This document shows, piece after piece, positions 1 through 7,941 of a DNA stretch of 15,653 bases. Each line of letters starts with the position of its first letter. Position 1 is the stretch's first letter. Source of the DNA: Bacillota bacterium (GTDB taxonomy: Bacteria; Bacillota; Clostridia; Acetivibrionales; DSM-1351); assembly GCA_023443515.1 (NCBI GenBank), contig JAEZUC010000170.1, positions 1 through 15,653 on the forward strand, written 5' to 3'. Position numbers and translations under genes: made by a program. The notes beneath the pieces are model-generated. The model was not told where the DNA came from and did not search any database. It was given only the letters and a program-made list of their open reading frames with translations.

Positions 1-3000
1 TAAAGGTTCAGGATAGGATTAAAATTATATTATCCGAGGTTCTAAGTATAGACAAAGAAGAAATTGATGGTTTTGCAGCTTTCAGTGACTACGGAGTGGA
101 TTCAATAATTGTAGGTAATATAGTTGAAAGGATTATTGAAGAATTCAAAGTTGAACTTGAGCCTACAGTATTCTTTGAATATAAAAATATAAATGAGTTA
201 AGCGACTATGTAGCACAGATAACAACAGAAGAAAAAGAGTTACATGTAAGAGATGATGGCGAATTAAAAGAGGAATCAAAGCCTTTACAAATAGATAATA
301 TTGTGAAAGAACCTAAAAAACAGTACAAAGAAGAAGTAAGCAATAGGGACATAAAAACAGTATATGATGATAGTGACATAGCTATAATAGGGTATTCTTG
401 CCGACTGCCGGGAGCAGCTAACATAGAGGAATTTTGGAGTAACTTAGCGGCCGGAGTAAATAAAGTTGAAGGAATACCCTATGACAGAATAGACTGGAAG
501 GGATATATAAGCGGTTTAAAAGAAGAAGACTCTGAAAAAGTAAGTTGCAGATGGGGCGGATTTGTAAAGGATATTGATAAATTCGACGCAGCCTTCTTCG
601 GCATTTCACCAAATGAAGCAAAGGTTATGGATCCTCAGCAGAGAGTTATGCTTGAGCTAGCCTGGGAGGCTCTTGAAACTTCCGGATATGCGCAGAGGTC
701 GATGAATACCGATACAGGTGTTTTTGTAGGATCTTCCTACAATTGTTACGAAGATATAATTAGTAAGAGTGAAGATACAGACAGCCCGTTTTTACTGCTG
801 GGAAATAAGGCTGCAGTTATAGCGAACAGAATTTCATACTCCTTTGGACTGCAAGGGCCTAGCGTACATGTAGCAACACTATGCTCATCCTCTTTGATTG
901 CAGTTACCTCTGCATGTGACAGCATTAGAAGTGGTATGTGTTCAATGGCTCTTGCCGGGGGTATAAGACTTCTTATTCCGCCGGAACACTATATGGGCTT
1001 TTCTCAGTTGAGCCTTCTTTCACCCGATGGAAAGTGTAAGGCATTTGATAAGAATGCCAATGGTGTTGTTCCCGGTGAAGGAGGGGGCTTTGTTCTGCTA
1101 AAATCAGCCAACAAGGCTTTACAGAATGGAGACACTATATATGGAGTTATAAAAGGATATGCAGTAAATAATAATGGAAGATCCAATGGACTTATGGCAC
1201 CAAATCCTAAGGCTCAAGAGCAGTTGCTTTTAAAAGCCTATGGGGATAGTGGCGTAAATCCTTCTGATTTATGGTATGTTGAGACAAACGGTACGGGAAC
1301 CCTGTATGGAGACTCATTGGAGATAAAGGCCCTAACTAATGTATTCAGCAAGTATACGGATAAGAAATCTTTCTGCGCAATAGGGGCTTTAAAAACAAAT
1401 ATAGGCCATCTTGAGCCTGCATCAGGTATAGCCGGAATATTTAAAGCGCTTATGAGCTTTAAATATGGACTACTCACTCCCAACTTGAATTTTAATGAGC
1501 CAAATCAGCTGGCAAAATTAGAAGAAACTCCGTTTTTTATTGCAGATAAAGTAACCGGATATGATATAAAAGATATTCCAAAGACAGTAGCCGTGAGTTC
1601 TTTTGGTATGGGAGGCTCTAATGCACATATTATATTACAGGAGCCCGTTGGAAATGTAAGAAGGACACAAAATATAAATGTTCCTGAAAGAACTGCTATG
1701 GTTATTCCCTTATCAGCAAGAACAAAGGAAGCTCTTTTAAGTATGGTGAATAATTTCAAAAACTACTTAGCAAAGAATACTATTGATAGCACAGCTGACC
1801 ACAATATAGAAGATATATCCTACACATTGGGAGCAGGAAGAAAGCATTTTAATAAAAGAATAGCTCTTGTTTGCAAAGACGTTGAACAATTAAAAGATAA
1901 ACTTGAAATAATATCACTTAGAGGAATAGGCACAGAAATAGAAAATAATAATATTTACAGTAATTGTACGGAACGGGGGCACCAAACAGGAAGTTGTTTA
2001 TTTATATTTCCTGATATCAAGAACTTAGATTGTGAAACTACAATCAGGAATATAACAGCGTTATTCCTTGAGGAAGGGGACTTTAAGGAGTACTATCAGA
2101 AGTTTGTAAATGAGGCAGGAGCGGAGAACAGCAAAGCAATACTTGAATTATTAGAAAATAAGGGTGGCAGTTCTTTTACAACATTAACAAACTATCAACT
2201 GGTAGTAGCAGTTACCGCTTATCAATATGCGTTGGCAGCGCTATTTATAAAGTGGGGAATTAAGCCCAAAATGGCTATTGGCGAAGGCAGAAGTGCTGTT
2301 TTAGCGGATGTTATTAAAACCGATAATCAAGTATATAGCGCTGAATATGTTTTTGGGAAAGTGATTAGAGCTACTAATGATAAAGCCACATCAGGAAAAG
2401 CTATGTTAGAAGAAAAATATGATATAGCTATTGACTTTGGTGTAGTGAAGTCTTTATACAGAGATAATAGAAGCCAGTGTTGTGAAACTAGGATAACGGC
2501 CGGTTCAAGGCAGAGTTCAGGTGCGAAATTCATACACGATATAGTTGCTAAACTATATAGCTCAGGTTGCGAAATTAATTGGAGCGATTATTTTAAGAGT
2601 AGGGGCCAAATAATACAACTGCCTTCTTATCCCTTTGAAGATAAGAGATATTGGGTTACACTGAAATCCCTCAAGGACAATACAAACAGCGTTAAGGGAA
2701 TGGGACAGCTTCAGCCTAGTGCTTCGGGAGCAGAAAAGGAGGCTGAAGCTTTTAAGCCTATTCATCAACATGTAGTTTCTGAAAAGCCTCATAAAATAAA
2801 TGCGGAAGAAATAAAAGACAAAATCATAGACATTTTTTTGGACGAGATAAATAAAAGCATGGGTTACGAAAAAGAAGAGATAGACATTAACGAAACCTTA
2901 GATTGTATCGGCTTTGATTCTATAATTTCAGGAAAAGTTATTGCAAGATACGAGAATTCATTAAATATTGAATTGGACCCTACTGAACTGTTTCAATATA

Positions 3001-5438
3001 ATACTATAAGTAAATATGCTGAATTTTTGTTTGAAATGTATGGAGAACAATTAGTCCGTGGGTTAGCAGACGGACATGAAGATGCTGATAATGTAATCAC
3101 CAGTGAAGCCAAGACCTCCGAAGCTATTGAGACTACAAAAGCTGATGAAATTTATGACATAGCTGTTATTGGTCTTGCAGGAAGGTTTCCGGGGACAGAA
3201 GAGGCCGAAGAATTCTTCGGGAATTTATGTGAGGGATATTCATCCATAAAAGAAATTCCTAAAGAAAGATGGAATATTGAAGAATACTATTCTGATGACC
3301 CTGAGGAGTTAGGAAAAACTGACTGCAGATATGGAAGCTTTCTAGATGATATTGATAAATTTGACCCTGCATTTTTTAGTATATCCGTCAATAAGGCGGC
3401 AATGATAGATCCACAGCAAAGACTTATGCTGGAGGTTGCATGGAGGGCCGTAGAGGATGCGGGATACAGTAACGGCAGGTTAGCTAAAACTAAAACGGGA
3501 GTTTATATTGGCATATGTAACAATGAATATGCTCATTTAAAAACAAAGGATTATAAAAATTTATCCCCTCATTTAGCATCAGGCAATACCTTTTCGATAG
3601 TCGCTAACAGAATTTCTTATGTTTTAGACGTAACGGGACCGAGTATGGCTGTGGATACAGCATGTTCATCCTCAATGGTAGCCTTGCATAATGCCTGCAG
3701 AGACATTATTTCGGGAGAATGCGAGATGGGACTGGTCGGTGGAGTTAATCTGACTTTGGCTCCTGATAATAATATTATATTTTCAAAGGCAAGACTCTTA
3801 TCAACAGACGGAAAAGTCAGACCATTTGATGATAATGCAAATGGTTATATAAGAGGTGAAGGCGTAGGTGCTGTTTTATTGAAGCCTCTTTCTAAAGCAA
3901 TTGAAGCAGGGGACAATATTCACGCCGTAATAAAAAGTACTTCTGTTATGCATGCAGGTCAGACTAACGGACTTAATACTCCAAGTCCTGTAGCACAAAA
4001 GAAAACAATACTGGAAGCCTATAAGAAGTCAGGTATAGATGTAGAAACAATATCCTATATTGAAGCTCACGGAACAGGAACAAAATTAGGTGACTATGCA
4101 GAGCTTAAAGCTTTGACAGATGCCTTTAAACAAGCAACTGATAAAAAACAGTTTTGTGCAATTGCTACAACAAAGGGGAATATAGGGCATTGTGAATCAG
4201 CTGCCGGAATTATGGCGCTTATAAAAGTAATAATGGCACTCAAAAAGCGTAAGTTACCTCCTTTGTTGAATTTCGAAAAAACAAATCGCAAAATAAATTT
4301 AGCAGGTTCTCCATTTTATATTAATGATAAATTATCCGATTGGCAGCCTAACGGAGATACCAGAAGAGCCGGCATAAATTGTTTTGGATTTGGAGGAACT
4401 AATGCACATATTGTAGTGGAGGAATATGCAGAAAAATCACCGTATAGTGCAAATAAATGCAATAATATTGGTTATTTATTAACTCTATCCTCTCAAAGTG
4501 AAAATAAGCTGACAGAAAACTACGCAAAAATAATAAATTCTATAAATCGACAAGAAAATCGTTACTATTTTGAAAATTTGTGTTATACATTATCATATGG
4601 AAGAGCTCATCATAAGTATAGGGTGGCAGTTGAGAGCGACTCTATAGAAGCAATAAAAGAAAAGCTACAAGAGTTAGTTAAAAAAGGCCCTGTGAGCGAT
4701 AAAATATTCTATGGGCATAAAGATAAAACGTTACCGGAAAGAATATTAGTTATTGATGAAGCTTTTCATGAACAAGCGGATGTATTGAATTTTTACAACA
4801 GCTTTTCACTTTATAGAAACTATTTTGACAATGTACTTAAAGAATTGCCTGCTGAGTACATGCAGTGTATCAAGGATTTTATTGAAAGTGGAGAGTTAAA
4901 AGCAAGCAGTAATAATGAATCCAATTTGGTATTAACCATTATTCATAATTTCTGCATATTCAATTTACTTCTTAGTCTGGGAGTTAGCTTCAAAGGAATA
5001 TATAGTTTGGGAACAGTAGGAGTATTTTCTTCATTAATCATATCAGCAATAGTAAAAATCAGCGGACTAAAAAAGCTACTTACAAATGAAATAACGACTA
5101 TTAATCTTAATGACAACCAAACAGACTGTAAGCTCATCGGCTCCGATGGGGTAAATCTTATAACACTTGATGATAGCAATATGACTGAATTATCCATAAA
5201 GGATTTAATGGATAAATGCAACAAGGAAACTCTGAGGGCACATATGAGTGGACAAAGTAAAATTGAGTTAACTCAGATTGATAAAATCAGTACCGTTAGT
5301 CTTTTTAGAGCAGCTATAGCAAACTTTTATGCTAGCGGAACAGAGATTAACTGGAAGAATTATTACTTAGGTCAACAGCTTAAAGTTGTTAGTGCCCCGG
5401 GCTATATATTTAATCGAAAAAAATATTGGCATACATAA
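1..5438 (+). CDS. Modular polyketide synthase, ACP-KS0-AT remnant-ACP-KS-AT remnant (5' partial, probably trans-AT)
   Basis: The reading frame is open from base 3 to the stop at 5438 (1811 codons visible), so the gene starts upstream of the window. The GTG at 96 is not a start: it is the Val of the ACP motif G-V-D-S. Domains in order: ACP1 to about 210, phosphopantetheine Ser at 102-104; KS1 375-1646; degenerate AT-like region to the L-P-S-Y-P-F...Y-W motif at 2619-2654; ACP2 about 2805-3030, Ser at 2919-2921 (G-F-D-S); KS2 3156-4427; a second degenerate AT-like region ending in Y-I-F-N-R-K-K-Y-W at the C-terminus. KS1 keeps Cys (882-884) and the NIGH His (1407-1409), but Asn (1287-1289) replaces the HGTGT His, so it should not elongate. 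KS2 has the full triad: Cys 3663-3665, His 4068-4070, His 4188-4190. No KR, DH, ER, working AT or TE is visible. It extends or passes an acyl-ACP chain in the cytoplasm. The PKS assignment is secure; trans-AT is inferred. Confidence 0.95.
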   Translation, partial: KVQDRIKIILSEVLSIDKEEIDGFAAFSDYGVDSIIVGNIVERIIEEFKVELEPTVFFEYKNINELSDYVAQITTEEKELHVRDDGELKEESKPLQIDNIVKEPKKQYKEEVSNRDIKTVYDDSDIAIIGYSCRLPGAANIEEFWSNLAAGVNKVEGIPYDRIDWKGYISGLKEEDSEKVSCRWGGFVKDIDKFDAAFFGISPNEAKVMDPQQRVMLELAWEALETSGYAQRSMNTDTGVFVGSSYNCYEDIISKSEDTDSPFLLLGNKAAVIANRISYSFGLQGPSVHVATLCSSSLIAVTSACDSIRSGMCSMALAGGIRLLIPPEHYMGFSQLSLLSPDGKCKAFDKNANGVVPGEGGGFVLLKSANKALQNGDTIYGVIKGYAVNNNGRSNGLMAPNPKAQEQLLLKAYGDSGVNPSDLWYVETNGTGTLYGDSLEIKALTNVFSKYTDKKSFCAIGALKTNIGHLEPASGIAGIFKALMSFKYGLLTPNLNFNEPNQLAKLEETPFFIADKVTGYDIKDIPKTVAVSSFGMGGSNAHIILQEPVGNVRRTQNINVPERTAMVIPLSARTKEALLSMVNNFKNYLAKNTIDSTADHNIEDISYTLGAGRKHFNKRIALVCKDVEQLKDKLEIISLRGIGTEIENNNIYSNCTERGHQTGSCLFIFPDIKNLDCETTIRNITALFLEEGDFKEYYQKFVNEAGAENSKAILELLENKGGSSFTTLTNYQLVVAVTAYQYALAALFIKWGIKPKMAIGEGRSAVLADVIKTDNQVYSAEYVFGKVIRATNDKATSGKAMLEEKYDIAIDFGVVKSLYRDNRSQCCETRITAGSRQSSGAKFIHDIVAKLYSSGCEINWSDYFKSRGQIIQLPSYPFEDKRYWVTLKSLKDNTNSVKGMGQLQPSASGAEKEAEAFKPIHQHVVSEKPHKINAEEIKDKIIDIFLDEINKSMGYEKEEIDINETLDCIGFDSIISGKVIARYENSLNIELDPTELFQYNTISKYAEFLFEMYGEQLVRGLADGHEDADNVITSEAKTSEAIETTKADEIYDIAVIGLAGRFPGTEEAEEFFGNLCEGYSSIKEIPKERWNIEEYYSDDPEELGKTDCRYGSFLDDIDKFDPAFFSISVNKAAMIDPQQRLMLEVAWRAVEDAGYSNGRLAKTKTGVYIGICNNEYAHLKTKDYKNLSPHLASGNTFSIVANRISYVLDVTGPSMAVDTACSSSMVALHNACRDIISGECEMGLVGGVNLTLAPDNNIIFSKARLLSTDGKVRPFDDNANGYIRGEGVGAVLLKPLSKAIEAGDNIHAVIKSTSVMHAGQTNGLNTPSPVAQKKTILEAYKKSGIDVETISYIEAHGTGTKLGDYAELKALTDAFKQATDKKQFCAIATTKGNIGHCESAAGIMALIKVIMALKKRKLPPLLNFEKTNRKINLAGSPFYINDKLSDWQPNGDTRRAGINCFGFGGTNAHIVVEEYAEKSPYSANKCNNIGYLLTLSSQSENKLTENYAKIINSINRQENRYYFENLCYTLSYGRAHHKYRVAVESDSIEAIKEKLQELVKKGPVSDKIFYGHKDKTLPERILVIDEAFHEQADVLNFYNSFSLYRNYFDNVLKELPAEYMQCIKDFIESGELKASSNNESNLVLTIIHNFCIFNLLLSLGVSFKGIYSLGTVGVFSSLIISAIVKISGLKKLLTNEITTINLNDNQTDCKLIGSDGVNLITLDDSNMTELSIKDLMDKCNKETLRAHMSGQSKIELTQIDKISTVSLFRAAIANFYASGTEINWKNYYLGQQLKVVSAPGYIFNRKKYWHT

Positions 5439-5453
5439 AGGTGGGAGGTATTC

Positions 5454-6581
5454 ATGGATATAAAGGATATTTATAGAGAATGTCATAGAATTGTTGACGA
5501 TCCTGTAAAGTATATTAAAGAAGAAAAAGTAAAAAGTGGTGGTAAATATATTGGCTACACATGCATATTTCCGCCGGAAGAAATTTTACATGCAGCAGGA
5601 TATATACCCATAAGGATTATGGGCTTTTCTAAAAAGAATATAAATTCAGAAAAGTATATTACAAGTAACTGTTGTGAGTTTGCAAGGAGTATTATTGATT
5701 TTCTAAGTTCAGAGGATGCAGATTCCCTTGATGGAATTGTATTCAGTCATTGCTGTGATACTCTTCAGGTTACAGCGTGTATAGCACACGGGATTACCGA
5801 CAAAAATATATTTATTTATAATATACCTACAAGTCTTGATTCACAATATTCCCACGACTACATAAAGAGTGCCATATCTGGTTTTAAGTTAGAGCTGGAG
5901 AGTAGATTGAACATTGAAATTGATGAAGAGATGTTGCAAAAAAGTTATCAAATATACCGCGAAAACAGACAACTACTATCCAAACTTGATGAATTGAGAA
6001 GGAATAAGCCCGGAATAATTAGTGGATACGATAGCTTGGCTGTAACAATATCAGGACTTTATATGCCTAAGGACAAGCATAATGAACTGCTTAAAAGCTT
6101 ATTAGAACAACTGGAACTACAGGAGTATAAAAAAACAGATAAAAAGAAAATTATTGTTTCCGGAATAATAAACTGTAATTTGAAGTTAATTGAGCTAATA
6201 GAAGAAAGTGGAGCAATCGTATTAAGCGATGATTTATGCGAAGGAGCAAGAACTGTACCACTGAAGGACAGTGGTGATTTCAGCTATCCGGATGCATTTG
6301 CAAGAGTAACCTCAAACTTATTTTGCCCTGCAAAGAATTATCAAAATATAAGCTATGAAAAGATACTTATAGATAAGTTCAAGGAAGCTGATTGTGACGG
6401 CGTAATATTTATATATTTTCCATTTTGTGATCCACAGTTTATGGAATACGCATACGTAAAAAGGAAATTTGCCGAAGAGGGTATAAAATCCTTGCTTGTT
6501 GAAACTGTGATAAATACAAATAATTTTGCCCAATTGCAAACTAGAGTTGAGGCATTTTTGGAATCACTATATCGTTTTTAG
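5454..6581 (+). CDS. 2-hydroxyacyl-CoA dehydratase / benzoyl-CoA reductase family subunit (HgdB/YjiM-like), Fe-S protein
   Basis: This 375-aa protein belongs to the HGD-D / benzoyl-CoA reductase family, whose members use Fe-S clusters and very low-potential electrons, usually supplied by an ATP-driven activator, for radical dehydration or reduction of acyl thioesters. Family features: the N-terminal Y-T-C-I-F-P-P-E-E-I block with Cys37, C-C-E-F-A-R at 73-78, H-C-C-D at 99-102, D-D-L-C-E-G-A-R with Cys262, Cys291, and the C-terminal P-F-C-D-P-Q block with Cys325. Length matches family beta subunits. A good ribosome-binding site (GGGAGG) lies in the 15-bp gap after the PKS stop, so the two are almost certainly co-transcribed. 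The next gene is a second, divergent family member, which suggests a heterodimer. Six cysteine positions are more than the three needed for one [4Fe-4S] cluster and resemble a double-cubane protein. The substrate is unknown; action on a polyketide-derived thioester is inferred from context only. Confidence 0.85.
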   Translation: MDIKDIYRECHRIVDDPVKYIKEEKVKSGGKYIGYTCIFPPEEILHAAGYIPIRIMGFSKKNINSEKYITSNCCEFARSIIDFLSSEDADSLDGIVFSHCCDTLQVTACIAHGITDKNIFIYNIPTSLDSQYSHDYIKSAISGFKLELESRLNIEIDEEMLQKSYQIYRENRQLLSKLDELRRNKPGIISGYDSLAVTISGLYMPKDKHNELLKSLLEQLELQEYKKTDKKKIIVSGIINCNLKLIELIEESGAIVLSDDLCEGARTVPLKDSGDFSYPDAFARVTSNLFCPAKNYQNISYEKILIDKFKEADCDGVIFIYFPFCDPQFMEYAYVKRKFAEEGIKSLLVETVINTNNFAQLQTRVEAFLESLYRF

Positions 6582-6596
6582 AAAGGATATATTCAA

Positions 6597-7937
6597 ATGA
6601 ATGATTTATTTAAGAAAAAAAATAATAAAGCCGATTTATCACATTCTACAAGAATAGCTAATAACTTATTACTACAGCATTATAACGGGATGAACAGGAA
6701 GAAGAATAATAACCAGCCAGTGGCGTGGGTGGGAGTAGATATTCCGGCTTATATATTCAGGTCAATGGGTATTGTCCCAGTGTTTCCTCAAATCCATGCA
6801 GCTTTTCAAGCCCAACGAAGAGCAGTAAAAAATATGATGAATGATTTAGAGAGTAAGTGGGAAATACCACACAATATTTGTGGCGAAGTAAAGGGTGTTA
6901 TCGGAGCCGTTCTTTGTGAAGATGAAATTGCTTTTAATATTCCAAAGCCGGATATACTGATCACATCTAATAGTACATGTGGACAAGTAACCAAGGGATT
7001 TAAGTTTTTAAGCAAATATATGGGTGTTGACTTAATTAATCTTGATTTTCCATACGTATATGATGAAATCAATGAAGATATGATAAATTATGTATCAGAC
7101 CAGGTAGCTGAGATGATGGATATTCTTGAAAATAAAATAGGCCATAAGATGGATATAGAAAGTATACATGACAGTTATGCTAATATCTTTACATTTTCAG
7201 AAATGTGGAGAGAAATCTGTGAAGCTAATATTACCAGTCCTGCACCAGTAAATGCGTTGGATTTATTTATGTTCACCTCATGTTTTATTTCAATGGATAC
7301 CGATGATGGCATGCTAAATATGATGGCTGCACTATATAACGACGTATATATACAAATGGAGAAAAACAAAAAGATAGAAAATAAAGAAAAGTTTAGAGTT
7401 ATGTGGCATTACCTTCCAATATATTCAAAGAAGAGGTTCTTTAAAAATCTTTTTGATGAACACAATGTATCCTTGGTTACCGGGACTTATCTGGCAATGC
7501 ATGATGAGTTAGGCAGTGCAATGAAATTTGACTTTAAGTATCCAATAACAAAAGAACAAATAGAAAACGCAAAAATTCAGTTGAAATACTCAAAAAGAGG
7601 GGAAACCATTGATGAAGTAAGGAAAGGTATGATCAGATACACAGCAACTTCTATGTTAAATTCAGATGTTCATAGAGGTGTTCAGGATAAATGCCAAAAA
7701 ATAAAAGCTATGGTTGAAAGATATAATATTGATGGTGTTATATTACATAATGACAGAAGCTGCAGACCTCAATCCTTACCACAATATGAAATAAGAAGAT
7801 ACGTTTTAGAAGAGCTAGGCATACCTGTACTATTTTTTGACTCAGATACAATGGATGAGAGATACTTTTCAGAGTCTCAAATAACAACAAGATTTGAAGC
7901 CTTTATAGAGAAAATGGCTACTAGGAAAGGAATATAA
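6597..7937 (+). CDS. 2-hydroxyacyl-CoA dehydratase family subunit (alpha/HgdA-like), Fe-S protein
   Basis: This 446-aa protein is a second member of the 2-hydroxyglutaryl-CoA dehydratase / benzoyl-CoA reductase family. Visible blocks are N-I-C-G-E (Cys95), S-N-S-T-C-G-Q (Cys128) and N-D-R-S-C-R-P-Q-S (Cys389). They are followed by the family tail with G-I-P-V-L-F-F-D-S-D (408-417) and S-E-S-Q-I-T-T-R-F-E-A-F near the C-terminus. Cys95, Cys128 and Cys389 are the natural ligands for one [4Fe-4S] cluster with an open coordination site for substrate. Paired with the preceding gene (15-bp gap, AAAGGA ribosome-binding site) it should form the heterodimer typical of these dehydratases. Known relatives remove water from (R)-2-hydroxyacyl-CoA through a ketyl radical, or reduce aromatic rings. 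No activator ATPase of the HgdC type is in the window. The family call is firm; the substrate and the direction of chemistry are unknown. Confidence 0.85.
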   Translation: MNDLFKKKNNKADLSHSTRIANNLLLQHYNGMNRKKNNNQPVAWVGVDIPAYIFRSMGIVPVFPQIHAAFQAQRRAVKNMMNDLESKWEIPHNICGEVKGVIGAVLCEDEIAFNIPKPDILITSNSTCGQVTKGFKFLSKYMGVDLINLDFPYVYDEINEDMINYVSDQVAEMMDILENKIGHKMDIESIHDSYANIFTFSEMWREICEANITSPAPVNALDLFMFTSCFISMDTDDGMLNMMAALYNDVYIQMEKNKKIENKEKFRVMWHYLPIYSKKRFFKNLFDEHNVSLVTGTYLAMHDELGSAMKFDFKYPITKEQIENAKIQLKYSKRGETIDEVRKGMIRYTATSMLNSDVHRGVQDKCQKIKAMVERYNIDGVILHNDRSCRPQSLPQYEIRRYVLEELGIPVLFFDSDTMDERYFSESQITTRFEAFIEKMATRKGI

Positions 7938-7941
7938 AACT

